Below the pieces are notes generated by a model, which saw nothing but the letters and a program-made list of their open reading frames with translations, searched no databases and had not been told where the DNA came from. Positions 36,667 to 45,892 of a stretch of 64,000 bases of DNA are shown here, piece after piece. Every line of letters starts with the position of its first letter. The first letter of the stretch is position 1. A program made the position numbers and the translations under genes. The stretch is from UBA2330 sp035443185 (lineage in GTDB: Bacteria; Bacteroidota; Ignavibacteria; Tepidaquicellales; Tepidaquicellaceae): assembly GCA_035443185.1 (NCBI GenBank), contig DAORRV010000004.1, positions 1 to 64,000 of the forward strand, in the 5' to 3' direction.

Positions 36667-36923
36667 GTATTGTTGCAATATATATTGTAAAATTTTACAA
36701 ACTAATTATCTCGCCCATACTTCCTGATTCTTGCAGATTTGAGCCAACCTGTTCAGACTATAGTATAGAAGCGTTTAAAATACATGGATTTTTTTTAGGA
36801 TCTTACTTTACAATAAAAAGGATATTACGTTGCAACCCATTTTGTAAATGCGGTTACGACCCGGTTCCCCCGGCTGATAAAAGTTCAGGGAACTTCAAAT
36901 ATATTAGTCAGAAAATTAAATGA
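36663..36923 (+). CDS. yidD: Membrane protein insertion efficiency factor YidD
   Basis: This 86-residue protein has an N-terminal amphipathic or membrane-associated helix (YIVKFYKLIISPILP) and the invariant block SCRFEPTCSDYSIEAFKIHG, then RILRCNPFCKCGYDPVP. It acts at the inner membrane near YidC to help membrane protein insertion. Its start overlaps the rnpA stop, and yidC follows 21 bases later. Confidence 0.97.
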   Translation: MSIVAIYIVKFYKLIISPILPDSCRFEPTCSDYSIEAFKIHGFFLGSYFTIKRILRCNPFCKCGYDPVPPADKSSGNFKYISQKIK

Positions 36924-36944
36924 ATTTAAATATAATTTATATAA

Positions 36945-38828
36945 ATGGATAAACGATCAGTATTAGGTTTTATTTTAATCGGTATTGTATTGATGGTATG
37001 GCTTTACTGGAATTCAGGTAATCAGCAGAAGACTACGCAAAATCTCAAAAGAACACAGGACTCTATACTTTCAGAGAATGAGAAAATTAATCAGGATAAA
37101 GAAAAAAAGGAAAAGCTTTTAATTTCCGAAAGCATCGACTCATTAAAACAAACACTTAATAACGATTCACTTGCAGTCGATTCATTAAAAATAAAATACG
37201 GCAATAAATTTTATACCAGTTCAATTAACTATCCGGACGCAGCTCAGGAAAAAGTGATTACTGTAAGCAATAATTTGACTGAGATAGTATTTTCAAATTA
37301 TGGCGGCGGATTGAAGATGTACACAATCAAAAATACTGAAACATGGGATAAGAAACCTCTACAGCTGGTAGACTGGAGAGCAGGAAAAGAATTGCATTTA
37401 TTATTCACATCAAAAGAAGGACGTTCAATAAATACAAAAGATTTTGTATTTGAATCTGATTTTACTGACAATTCAAAAATAAATATTGAAAATGATGGTT
37501 CATATAAATTAAAATTTACACTGAATTTAGATCCAAACGGAACTGAGAAAATCATTAAAACATATTCATTTCATCCTGACAAATATGAATTTGATGTTAA
37601 TTATGAATTTGTAAATCCCGGTAAATTCATAGCTGACAATAAATATCAGATAGTATGGGAATCATCTTTAAATCTTTCCGAATTCAGAAGTGACCAGGAA
37701 GCTACATTTGCTGAAGCTTCGGCATATATGGGAGGAGAACTTGAATATATTGACGCTACAGATGATACTGAAACATACAGGGAAGACTTAAATGGTAATA
37801 CTGATTTTGTAAGTATGCGAACAAAATACTTCGGACTTTACATTATTCCGACTGAAAGAAAGGGAGACGGCGCATATTTATCGGGATACAAAGAAAATTT
37901 AAAAGATCAGGGTCTCATGGAAAATTATTCCATTGCTGTAAAAATGGATATAAAAAATTCCAGTCTTGAAAAGTCAGCATTTAAAATATTGATTGCTCCG
38001 CTTGATTATAGTCTATTGAAATCTTATGAACTCGAACTAGAAAAGACTCTAAGATTCTCTCTGGACTTTATAGTAAGACCGATTGCTCAATATATGATTC
38101 TTCCGGTATTTTTGTTTCTTCATTCATTTATTCCGAGCTGGGGTCTGGTAATTATCTTATTTGCTTTACTTTTAAAAATAGTGTTAAATCCTTTGACAAA
38201 GACTCAGATGAATTCTATGAAGAAACTTTCTGAGATAAATCCCAAGATCACTGCTATCAGAGAGAAGTATAAGGATGATCCTGTAAAAGCAAATCAACAG
38301 ATCATGAAGATGTATAAGGAAGAAAAGATCAATCCAGCCGGTGGATGTCTTCCAATGTTATTACAACTCCCGATTCTTTATGCACTTTTTGGGGTATTCA
38401 ATTCGACCATCGAATTAAGGCATGCCAGTTTTCTCTGGATAAAAGACCTTTCAGCGCCGGATGTGATCTTACATTTACCTTTTAAAATTCCTCTTTTCGG
38501 AATTGATGATATATCCGGAATTGCTTTATTGATGGGTATTACAATGTTTATTCAGCAAAAAATGACTATTACTGATCCAAAGCAAAAAGCAATGGTTTAT
38601 ATCATGCCTGTTATGCTGACGCTGTTATTCTTCAGTTTCCCGGCAGGACTGAATCTTTATTATTTTTCTTTCAACCTCTTTTCTATAATTCAGCAATATT
38701 ATAACAAAAGAAAAGATAGTGCAAAAGAGCTTGACAAAGAAAACGGAATGAAAACAGTTACAGCAACCGTACTTGAAAGCAAAAAGAAAAATTCATCCTC
38801 AAAGGGCTTTAAAAAATTGAAAAAATAA
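36945..38828 (+). CDS. yidC: Membrane protein insertase YidC
   Basis: This 627-residue protein has TM1 at residues 7-24 and a charged linker to about 80. The large periplasmic beta-sandwich spans about 85-350. The conserved insertase core follows, with WGLVIILFALLLKIVLNPL (about residues 400-418), NPAGGCLPMLLQLPILYALF and FPAGLNLYYFSFNLFSIIQQ. The tail is Lys-rich and ribosome-contacting (KKKNSSSKGFKKLKK). The length and Gram-negative-type periplasmic domain are normal. It inserts and folds inner-membrane proteins with or without SecYEG. It abuts the next gene with no gap. Confidence 0.97.
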   Translation: MDKRSVLGFILIGIVLMVWLYWNSGNQQKTTQNLKRTQDSILSENEKINQDKEKKEKLLISESIDSLKQTLNNDSLAVDSLKIKYGNKFYTSSINYPDAAQEKVITVSNNLTEIVFSNYGGGLKMYTIKNTETWDKKPLQLVDWRAGKELHLLFTSKEGRSINTKDFVFESDFTDNSKINIENDGSYKLKFTLNLDPNGTEKIIKTYSFHPDKYEFDVNYEFVNPGKFIADNKYQIVWESSLNLSEFRSDQEATFAEASAYMGGELEYIDATDDTETYREDLNGNTDFVSMRTKYFGLYIIPTERKGDGAYLSGYKENLKDQGLMENYSIAVKMDIKNSSLEKSAFKILIAPLDYSLLKSYELELEKTLRFSLDFIVRPIAQYMILPVFLFLHSFIPSWGLVIILFALLLKIVLNPLTKTQMNSMKKLSEINPKITAIREKYKDDPVKANQQIMKMYKEEKINPAGGCLPMLLQLPILYALFGVFNSTIELRHASFLWIKDLSAPDVILHLPFKIPLFGIDDISGIALLMGITMFIQQKMTITDPKQKAMVYIMPVMLTLLFFSFPAGLNLYYFSFNLFSIIQQYYNKRKDSAKELDKENGMKTVTATVLESKKKNSSSKGFKKLKK

Positions 38829-39812
38829 ATGATATTAAAAAATTCACCTGAATCAATAGTAGTTATTCAGATTGGTAAAATTGGTGATATGATTCTTACG
38901 ACTCCCCTTTTTTCCCAGATCAAAAAATTGTTTCCGAAGTCAGAGCTTATAGTTCTGGCTTCTGAAAAGAATCACTTTCTTGCCGATACTCATAATTCTG
39001 TAGATAAAGTTTTAATCTTTAAGAAAAATCTATCAGGAGTAAGATCATTTCTCTCTTTAAGATCATCTGTTTTAAAATACTGGATCGACTCAAAAAATAT
39101 GTATTCAAAGACAGCAGCTTTACTTGTAAAAAATTCAAAGCCTGAATGTTCTCTTGGATTTAATTTTGAAGAAGAAGTATTTACAAAGTCATTAAATGAA
39201 TTTACTTTTGGTGAGCACGCTATAGATATAAATTTATCTCCAATTAATTTTTTTAATAATTCGCAAGATAACTTTAGTAAAAGCGTCAGACCAGAAATTA
39301 ATATCCCTGAAAAAGATAAAGTTAATATGAGGGAAAAAATTGGAAGAGTTTCAAAGAGTAAGAATATACTTGTAAATTATTCTGCCGGTAGCGAAAACCG
39401 TTATCTAAATACAGATATATGGATAGAAGCTTTAAATAATCTAAGCTTGAACAATAATGAAAAGCTATTTATAACAGGGCTTGCAGAAGATGAAAAGGTT
39501 ATTGAAAAGATTGTCAGAAGAGTAAAAAATAATAAATTAAGATTTGTAATGGCAGATAACTTTTTCGAATTTGCAGCAGCTATTGAAATGTCAGATATTG
39601 TAATAACTTCTGATACATCAGCAGTTCATGTCTGTTCTGCATATAACAAACCAATACTTGCATTTTATCCTGATGTAAAATGGAATTATGAAAAATTCAA
39701 ACCTTTATCTTTTTTAAATGAAGTGATTTTTTCAGATAACCAAAACAATATGGATGGAATAGATCCGGGAAGTATTTCGGAGAGACTCCATAAAATACTT
39801 CCGCTGATCTGA
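38829..39812 (+). CDS. Glycosyltransferase family 9 (heptosyltransferase-like)
   Basis: This 327-residue protein opens with IVVIQIGKIGDMILTTPLFS, the GT9 donor-side start, and ends with SDIVITSDTSAVHVCSAYNKP, the conserved D-T-x-x-x-H-x-x-x-A motif of ADP-heptose:LPS heptosyltransferases. GT-B fold, cytoplasmic face. The ATG follows the yidC TAA directly, so translation is probably coupled. The heptose-pathway genes at 62.5-64 kb suggest a nucleotide-heptose donor, but the real donor is not shown. Confidence 0.87.
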   Translation: MILKNSPESIVVIQIGKIGDMILTTPLFSQIKKLFPKSELIVLASEKNHFLADTHNSVDKVLIFKKNLSGVRSFLSLRSSVLKYWIDSKNMYSKTAALLVKNSKPECSLGFNFEEEVFTKSLNEFTFGEHAIDINLSPINFFNNSQDNFSKSVRPEINIPEKDKVNMREKIGRVSKSKNILVNYSAGSENRYLNTDIWIEALNNLSLNNNEKLFITGLAEDEKVIEKIVRRVKNNKLRFVMADNFFEFAAAIEMSDIVITSDTSAVHVCSAYNKPILAFYPDVKWNYEKFKPLSFLNEVIFSDNQNNMDGIDPGSISERLHKILPLI

Positions 39813-39820
39813 AAATAAAG

Positions 39821-40181
39821 TGGAAATGCCGAGAGTCGAACTCGGGTCCGAAAAGAAGACCATTAAAACGTCTACATTTTTAGTCTTTACCATTAAGCAT
39901 CACAACTCACCTTTCGAAAGACAGACCGGTAAAATTGCTATTCTGATTTAGTTTCATCTCTGACACTCAGACAACATCAGAGACTATCTTATCTAAATGA
40001 TCACTTTAACAATCCCAATAAGCGAGAACCATTAAAGAGAGGTTGCATTAAATTATGCAGCCATTGCGTAGGTATTTTCTACGTTGTTGTTTTTTATGTT
40101 TTTCTACCTTTTTAAAGTGATGGCAGGAACACTAAATGCAGTTCTAAACATCTTTCTTCCCGTCGATACCGTTGCATTCCC
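39821..40181 (-). ncRNA. ssrA: tmRNA (transfer-messenger RNA)
   Basis: The two ends form the tRNA-like domain. The 5' GGGAATG pairs with 3' CATTTCC in a 7-bp acceptor with one G-U pair. The 5' side continues with GGTATCGACGGG, the diagnostic near-end motif, and the 3' side has a T arm CCGAG-TTCGACT-CTCGG. CCA is not encoded. The tag frame, read back from TAA at about 40048, is KNIKNNNVENTYAMAA, with the typical AA end. YAMAA is the ending I recall for Chlorobium. The codon before AAA is TAG in frame, so AAA appears to be the resume codon, which is unusual. It rescues stalled ribosomes with SmpB. It is convergent with the GT9 gene, 8 bases apart. Confidence 0.95.
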
Positions 40182-40240
40182 GAAATTTCAAAGAACAAAA
40201 AAACTTTTGATCTGCTTTGCAAATTAATATGAAAAGTGAA

Positions 40241-40591
40241 TCAGACTGTTTTCACATTTGAAGTTGCTGCTGATACATTACTTTCAGTTTCTGCTTTAAT
40301 ATTATCCTTTATTACTTCTTCAGTTTCATTAATTTCTTTTCCTTTATACAAAATTCCTATAGGTATTACTACGCAATAACCAAAAACAAGTAAGACCGGT
40401 GCTATTACAGTAGGCAGGAATCCTGAAACTGAATTTTCATTCATAAGTAAATATCCCAGAATAATTATGACTATACCAGCGGTTATAATTGTATAATTTT
40501 TTGATGTCATTGCAAAATGAAGATGACTTTGTTCTCTTTTCTGCTTTTTCGATCTGATAGTCTGTAAATTTTGCTGTTTTGATTTTGCCAT
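40241..40591 (-). CDS. DUF3098-like two-helix membrane protein
   Basis: This 116-residue protein has a basic N-terminus (MAKSKQQNLQTIRSKKQKRE), two membrane helices (about 33-49 with IITAGIVIIILGYLLM, and about 59-82 with VIAPVLLVFGYCVVIPIGIL) and an acidic tail. The F-x-x-x-x-Y-x-x-x-x-x-G-I-x-x-I-x-L-G start and the APVLLVFGY second helix match DUF3098 as I recall it. The role is unknown. It is 5 bases downstream of the dipeptidase gene and cotranscribed with it. Confidence 0.72.
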   Translation of the reverse strand: MAKSKQQNLQTIRSKKQKREQSHLHFAMTSKNYTIITAGIVIIILGYLLMNENSVSGFLPTVIAPVLLVFGYCVVIPIGILYKGKEINETEEVIKDNIKAETESNVSAATSNVKTV

Positions 40592-40596
40592 TAAAA

Positions 40597-41973
40597 TTAT
40601 TTTTTAATTTTTGATAATTCTGTAAAAAAATGTGCGACACTTAAAATTCCTCTTTGAAAATTACTTAAGTTTAAATGTTCATCCGGCGAATGAGCATTTT
40701 CGTCAGGTAAACCAAATCCAAGTAACACAGTATCAGCTTCTAACATAGTCTGAAATGTATTAACGATAGGAATAGATCCACCTTCCCTTGTAAAGACCGG
40801 TACTTTACCAAATCCTTTTCTGAGTGCTTCCACTGCTGCATCTATTGCAGGAGAATCGATAGGAGTGATAGCTCCTTTCCCGCCATGGAGAGAAGTTACT
40901 TTTACTTTTACTGTTGCCGGAGTTATTTTATGTACAAAATCTGAAAATAACTTTTCTATTTTTTCAGGATCCTGATTAGGTACTAACCTCATAGAAATTT
41001 TTGCACTCGCTTTTGAAGGAAGTACTGTCTTTGCACCTTCACCCTGAAAACCACCCCAGATACCATTACAGTCAAGTGTAGGCCGGGCTGAAGCTCTTTC
41101 CAAAGTAGAATATCCTTCCTCACCAAATACTTCATTTATCTCAAGACCTTCCATATATTTCTTTTCATCAAAGGGTAATTTTTTAAATTCTACTCGTTCT
41201 TTTTCTGATATCGGAAGTACATCATCATAAAATCCATCTATCAATATTTTACCCTTATTATCTTTGAGTTGTACAATAATGTGTGCAAGAGCATTTATAG
41301 GATTATCTACAGCACCACCGAATGAACCTGAATGAAGGTCTCTGTTAGGTCCGGTTAGATCGACCTGCATGTATGCAAGTCCTCTGAGTCCATAGCAAAT
41401 TGAAGGAACATCGTAATCGAACATTGCACTATCAGAGACGACAACATTATCACATTTCAAAAGCTCCTTATTTTTAAGAATAAATTCATCTAGATGAATA
41501 CTTCCGACTTCTTCTTCACCTTCGATTAAAAACTTTATATTTACCGGAAGTGAACCATTATTGAGAAGATGTGCCTGAATGCTTTTCATGTGAATAAAAA
41601 CCTGACCTTTATCATCAGCCGAACCACGTGCATAGATATTTCCATTTCTTACTGTTGGTTCAAATGGCGGATCAGTCCATAAATTCAGCGGATCTACCGG
41701 TTGAACGTCATAATGCCCGTAAATCAGAATTGTCGGTTTATCTTCACCTGCATATAACCAGTCTCCATAAACTATTGGATGTCCGGGAGTTTCATAAATT
41801 TTTACATTTTCGAGTCCTATTAAATTTAACTGATCTCTAACATATTCAGCACAATTTCTAACGTCTGCTTTATTTTCAGGATTAGTACTAATGGAAGGAA
41901 TTCTTAAAAATTCTTTTAATTCTTCAACGTAATTGTCTTTATTACTTTCTATATATTTTTCTATTTTTTCCAT
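40597..41973 (-). CDS. M20-family metallopeptidase (dipeptidase)
   Basis: This gene encodes 458 residues from the ATG at 41973. A TTG at 42000 is in frame but lies within the terminator hairpin of the upstream gene and is rejected. The M20 zinc motifs are present: YGHYDVQPV (His and Asp ligands), GSADDKGQ, EGEEEVGS (general-base Glu and a ligand), a later SDSAMFD, and H-ligand NAHSPDEHL near the end. The dimerisation lid lies in the middle. It cleaves dipeptides or N-acylated amino acids in the cytoplasm; Xaa-His dipeptidase-like members share this layout. It follows the TPR gene after a terminator. Confidence 0.92.
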   Translation of the reverse strand: MEKIEKYIESNKDNYVEELKEFLRIPSISTNPENKADVRNCAEYVRDQLNLIGLENVKIYETPGHPIVYGDWLYAGEDKPTILIYGHYDVQPVDPLNLWTDPPFEPTVRNGNIYARGSADDKGQVFIHMKSIQAHLLNNGSLPVNIKFLIEGEEEVGSIHLDEFILKNKELLKCDNVVVSDSAMFDYDVPSICYGLRGLAYMQVDLTGPNRDLHSGSFGGAVDNPINALAHIIVQLKDNKGKILIDGFYDDVLPISEKERVEFKKLPFDEKKYMEGLEINEVFGEEGYSTLERASARPTLDCNGIWGGFQGEGAKTVLPSKASAKISMRLVPNQDPEKIEKLFSDFVHKITPATVKVKVTSLHGGKGAITPIDSPAIDAAVEALRKGFGKVPVFTREGGSIPIVNTFQTMLEADTVLLGFGLPDENAHSPDEHLNLSNFQRGILSVAHFFTELSKIKK

Positions 41974-41991
41974 TAAGTTATTTAATAAAAA

Positions 41992-42010
41992 TGCGGTCAA
42001 AAAGACCGCA
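41992..42010 (-). terminator. Intrinsic terminator after the TPR gene
   Basis: A perfect 7-bp stem (TGCGGTC/GACCGCA) with a 5-base loop is followed on the minus strand by TTTTTATTAAA. It lies 36 bases past the TPR gene stop and just ahead of the dipeptidase ATG. Confidence 0.82.
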
Positions 42011-42045
42011 CAAATTTAACTAATTTAATTCAAACTTTAAATTTA

Positions 42046-43482
42046 CTATTGTTTCTTATCTAATAACTCCAGGTCTTCTTTTGCACTGGTGTTTTCAGGT
42101 TCAAGTTCAAGTACTTTTGCATAACTTAATCTTGCTGCATCAAAATCATTTAATGCAACTTCTGACCTTGCTTTCCAAAGCCATGACTGCACATAAGAAT
42201 TATCCAGAGCATTTGCCTCATTGAAAGTTTTTAATGCTTCATCATATTTCTGAAGTGAATAATAACAAAGTCCTTTATATACGTAAGCAGCAAGCTGTGT
42301 AGAACCCATTTCAATTGCTTTATTAAAACTTAAAATGGAAGCCTCATATTTTTTTTCGTTGAATTGAATTATTCCAAGTTGATAATAAGTGTTATCATCT
42401 GCACTATCCATTTGAATTGCCTTATTCATATTAGTATATGCAGTAGTATAATCTCCTTTACTGGAATTAATTTTTGCAAGCATTATCAGATCTTCAACTT
42501 CAAAAAAATCATCCGGTACTTTCTTAAAATAATCAATCGCCTGATCATAATTTTCTTTATCGTGATTTACATATGCTAAATATTTATAAGCTGATGACAC
42601 ATCTTCATCAGGATTATTTTTTATAATCTCTTCTAATTTAGCTTCAGCCTCATCATATTTTTTCATACCATATAAAGTCTTTGCAATATATGTTTCACCT
42701 TCGACTGAACCAGGCTTTAAGGATGCATATTTCTCAAATGCTTTCATAGCTGCATCATAATTTTCATTAAAATAAAGCAGTCTACCTTTTTCAAGATAGG
42801 CGTCAGCAAAATTAGGATTTGCATCTATAGACTTTTGATAAAATTCCAGAGCTTCATTGTAATTTTTTTCCTTAAAGGCGACAGCTCCCAATCCGAATAA
42901 AGCAGCAGCACTATTTTTATCTAATTTCAATGCCTGATTGTAATTATCAATAGCAGGTTTGTAAGATCTTCTGTAATAATAAGAATCACCTAATCCTACA
43001 TATACATTTGGATTTTCTTTTGAAATAGTAGTAGCAAGAGTTAATGCAGTAATAGCATCATCTACTTTACCTGCACGGTTATAGTTTTTTGCCTGTGCAA
43101 GTAATACATTTACAGCTTCAGGTTCAGCTTTTAAAGCCTTTTTATAATAGCTGTCCGCTTTTGTATAATCCTTTTTCATACTGTAAAGATCACCCATAGC
43201 AATAAGAGCTCCAATTCCTTCATCATCTTCATTTAGAGCTTTGTTAAGATATTTTTCTGCTTCTTTTGTAGAACCTGTATTCATAAGTGCAAGTCCGTAA
43301 TAATAGTAACCTTCATAATTGTTTTCAGTATTTACAGTACTCTTTAGCAATTTAACAGCATTGACATAATCCCCTCTCTGTGCAGCTTTTATACCTTCGT
43401 CAAAATTATCTTTTGAATATAGATTTGAAGATAAAGCTAACAAAAATAAAAACAGCAGAGATTTTTTTAAAATATTGTTCAT
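42046..43482 (-). CDS. Secreted tetratricopeptide repeat protein
   Basis: This 478-residue protein has a signal peptide at residues 1-23 (cleavage near SNLYS-K) and about twelve TPR units covering the whole mature chain, with the usual A-x-x-x-L-x-x-A-x-x-x-x-P pattern (for example ALFGLGAVAFKEKNYNEALE). It is likely a periplasmic scaffold. It is the last gene of a set with tonB, a small membrane protein and a PstS-like lipoprotein, an arrangement I associate with TonB systems of Bacteroidota. Confidence 0.88.
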   Translation of the reverse strand: MNNILKKSLLFLFLLALSSNLYSKDNFDEGIKAAQRGDYVNAVKLLKSTVNTENNYEGYYYYGLALMNTGSTKEAEKYLNKALNEDDEGIGALIAMGDLYSMKKDYTKADSYYKKALKAEPEAVNVLLAQAKNYNRAGKVDDAITALTLATTISKENPNVYVGLGDSYYYRRSYKPAIDNYNQALKLDKNSAAALFGLGAVAFKEKNYNEALEFYQKSIDANPNFADAYLEKGRLLYFNENYDAAMKAFEKYASLKPGSVEGETYIAKTLYGMKKYDEAEAKLEEIIKNNPDEDVSSAYKYLAYVNHDKENYDQAIDYFKKVPDDFFEVEDLIMLAKINSSKGDYTTAYTNMNKAIQMDSADDNTYYQLGIIQFNEKKYEASILSFNKAIEMGSTQLAAYVYKGLCYYSLQKYDEALKTFNEANALDNSYVQSWLWKARSEVALNDFDAARLSYAKVLELEPENTSAKEDLELLDKKQ

Positions 43483-43521
43483 TTTATTATTTATTAATTA
43501 ATTAATTTTTTTATTTTAACT

Positions 43522-44484
43522 TCAATTTATTTGAATTGTTCTGATAGGTTGATTAACAGGAACCAGACTGTTTTTCAATACAATTTTCTGACCATCTGTT
43601 TTTGTTAAAAAAGTAATGAATCCAGTAGCCAAAGTAATACCAACTTCAGAAGTAATTATATAAATAGTCCTTCTGTAAGGATATTTACCGTTAAAAATAA
43701 GTCCCTGATGAAATTCGGAATAATCATCCTGTTTACCATTATCCCAGATCTTGGAAACTCTAAGAGGTTTTACAGTTGAATCAATTGTATCATGATTTCC
43801 AGTTGAGAGCCAGTTCATATTTACAATTCCAATTGCGTTTTCATTATCTCTGACAGATTCCAGAATCTGAACTGTAGTTGAACATATTACAGCATTTTCT
43901 GAATATTGAGATTGCTTTAAAATACTGTCGAGTAAATAATCATGTGTAGAAGAATTTTTTCTCTGAATATATAATTTAATTTTTTCATTCGAATTATTAA
44001 AAAAAGATTTTGCTTCTTTATTCTGTTCTTCATCCTGAGCAGTAATATCAAGCCAGTTTTTAGTTTCACCACTTAATATTTTTCTGAGATCATCAGATGT
44101 TACCCTTGTTACCGGATTTTTTAGGTTGACTATAAATCCTATTGCATCGATAGCAAAAGGAATTTCTGTAATTTCCATTTTATTTTTTACAGCAATATCT
44201 TTCTCTTCCTGATTTAAAACTCTTGTACTTACAATAAATTTAGTATCCCTATTTAACAGTTCGGTGATCACGTTATTAGTAGGTCCCGATGACATAACGA
44301 TTTTTGCTTCAGGATTCAATCTCTGAAACTCCCTGACTTCATCTTTCATAAGAGGTTCCACATTTTCGTCGGTAGCAATTTTCATTTCACCTGAAGTTGC
44401 TACAGATTTAATTTCATCTAGATCACAACTCTGTATAGTAAATACACATATGACAATTGTAATATATATATAAAGTCTATTCAT
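43522..44484 (-). CDS. PstS-like substrate-binding lipoprotein
   Basis: This 320-residue protein has a lipoprotein signal with IQSC (Cys20) and a periplasmic-binding fold of the PBP-like/PstS type: TSGEMKIATDENVEPLMKDE, GPTNNVITELLNRDTKFIV, a serine-rich hinge and the NSSTHDYLLDSIL segment. It is quite different from the true PstS at 49770. It overlaps the preceding 81-residue gene by 4 bases. It is probably tied to the TonB cluster rather than to phosphate ABC import. The ligand is unknown. Confidence 0.82.
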   Translation of the reverse strand: MNRLYIYITIVICVFTIQSCDLDEIKSVATSGEMKIATDENVEPLMKDEVREFQRLNPEAKIVMSSGPTNNVITELLNRDTKFIVSTRVLNQEEKDIAVKNKMEITEIPFAIDAIGFIVNLKNPVTRVTSDDLRKILSGETKNWLDITAQDEEQNKEAKSFFNNSNEKIKLYIQRKNSSTHDYLLDSILKQSQYSENAVICSTTVQILESVRDNENAIGIVNMNWLSTGNHDTIDSTVKPLRVSKIWDNGKQDDYSEFHQGLIFNGKYPYRRTIYIITSEVGITLATGFITFLTKTDGQKIVLKNSLVPVNQPIRTIQIN

Positions 44485-44726
44485 TTACCTTCAAGTAGTT
44501 TATTTCTGTCATGTTCAAGTTTCGAAATATTTTCTTTGATTTTATTTTGTTTAAGTTTGGCATAAGCATTTATAAATCTATATACTCCATAAATCATAAG
44601 AACTATACCAAGCATTAACTTTGTATTACCGCTGCCTCCAGGAAACACTATTCCTGTCAGAAGTAAAATTCCGAATATAAAAGTAAAAAAAGATGTTGCA
44701 AAATTGATGTAAATTCCTGCATTCAT
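44481..44726 (-). CDS. Small two-helix membrane protein with coiled-coil tail
   Basis: This 81-residue protein has two hydrophobic segments (INFATSFFTFIFGILLLTGI and TKLMLGIVLMIYGVYRFINA) and a charged helix (KLEHDRNKLLEGK) at the end. The four-base overlap with the PstS-like gene suggests coupled translation. The start ATG at 44726 has no strong ribosome site. No known function. It sits between tonB and the substrate-binding lipoprotein. Confidence 0.72.
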   Translation of the reverse strand: MNAGIYINFATSFFTFIFGILLLTGIVFPGGSGNTKLMLGIVLMIYGVYRFINAYAKLKQNKIKENISKLEHDRNKLLEGK

Positions 44727-44744
44727 TTGGTTATAATTAAAATA

Positions 44745-44766
44745 AGCCTGAGGTATATTTCAGGCT
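44745..44766 (-). terminator. Intrinsic terminator after tonB
   Basis: A perfect 7-bp stem (AGCCTGA/TCAGGCT) has a loop of 8 bases; on the minus strand it is followed by TATTTTAATT. It lies between tonB and the 81-residue gene, so read-through or a separate promoter would be needed for the downstream three genes. Confidence 0.6.
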
Positions 44767-44899
44767 TTTAAAATTTTAATACAGTTTATAATTATTTATT
44801 GCTGTTTTGGAAAGTCAAATTGACTGATAAAAAAACTTCTGCTTTAATTGAATTTAGAAATTTTTAATAGTCCTGAAATCTATAAAAAATCAGTTAAAA

Positions 44900-45763
44900 T
44901 TATTCATCTTCTTCTACATCTTCTTCAGCTTTTTTCTTATCTTTAGCGCTAAGAGTAAAACTAAAAGGTACACTTACCCAGCATTTTACAGGTTGACCAT
45001 TTTGAAGAGCAGGAGTAAAAGTAAGTTCCATTACTTTATCAGCAACTTCATCTCTGAATACTTCAGGTCCGCTGATACCACCAACCTTGATCACACTACC
45101 ATTTGTACCTACAAGAACTTTAGCTACCACTCTTCCTTCCATTCCAGATTGTCTTGCAATTTCAGGATATCTCATAGATCCTTTTACTGATCCTAAATTT
45201 ACAGCAACAGGAGCTTTTTCAACTTCAAACTGCTGGAAAGTATCTTTTTTCTTTTCTTCTTTTTTTTCTACTTTTTCTTCAACTTTTTTCTCTTGTACTT
45301 TTCCGGTAAACACAGCATTCGGATTTACAAGATTAGGATCATCAGTACCTTCTGATGCTACAGGGAGTTTTACATCCTCCAGCTCTTTCTGACTTTTAAG
45401 TTTTACTTCTTCGGTAACTTCTTTTTTTGCTACTGGCTCAGGTGTTAAAGCAGATAGATCTTTTAATGCAATATCTTTTGGTGGCTCTGGTGGAACTTCA
45501 TCAATTGGAGGTGGAACATCAAGGTCAGAAAGATTTACAATTCTTTCCTGTCCTTCAAGCTCCTCATTCGCTTTTACTTTTTCATAATACATTGCAAGAG
45601 CATATCCACCAATAAAAAAACCGTGAAGTGCCACCGCAATAATCAAACCTCTTGTTACATATTTCTGGTAAAATTTTTTCAACTCAGGTGCTCCGTATTT
45701 CATTTTTTTATTGATCTCTTCGAAGACAACTTCGCTGTTATCTATGTTTTCATGGCTGGACAT
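44900..45763 (-). CDS. TonB-family energy transducer
   Basis: This 287-residue protein has a cytoplasmic start of about 32 residues and one membrane helix (GLIIAVALHGFFIGGYALAM, about 33-52). A Pro/Glu/Lys-rich periplasmic spacer follows (about 70-195, with DVPPPIDEVPPEPPKDIALK). The TonB C-terminal domain (about 200-275) has YPEIARQSGMEGRVVAKVLV, FRDEVADKVMELTFTPA and CWVSVPFSF. It passes proton-motive energy to outer-membrane receptors. No exbB or exbD is found in the window. The acidic tail (EEDVEEDE) is unusual. Confidence 0.92.
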   Translation of the reverse strand: MSSHENIDNSEVVFEEINKKMKYGAPELKKFYQKYVTRGLIIAVALHGFFIGGYALAMYYEKVKANEELEGQERIVNLSDLDVPPPIDEVPPEPPKDIALKDLSALTPEPVAKKEVTEEVKLKSQKELEDVKLPVASEGTDDPNLVNPNAVFTGKVQEKKVEEKVEKKEEKKKDTFQQFEVEKAPVAVNLGSVKGSMRYPEIARQSGMEGRVVAKVLVGTNGSVIKVGGISGPEVFRDEVADKVMELTFTPALQNGQPVKCWVSVPFSFTLSAKDKKKAEEDVEEDE

Positions 45764-45892
45764 ATGACCCCCTGCTTTTAAAGTTATGAAATTTCATTTG
45801 CTAACTGTGAATTTAAAATTTTGTTCCGGAATTTGCTAAACTTAAAATATTTTTTATACAATAAAAATGTTAAATTTAATAAAATTTTTAAA

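Noticed and set aside
39821..39850. A tRNA gene suggested by the T-arm sequence
   Set aside because: The matching acceptor strand lies over 300 bases away with the GACGGG motif and a tag frame between, so this is the tmRNA 3' end and not a tRNA.
41974..42000. Upstream TTG start for the M20 dipeptidase
   Set aside because: It lies inside the upstream terminator hairpin and adds residues not expected in the family. The ATG at 41973 fits better.
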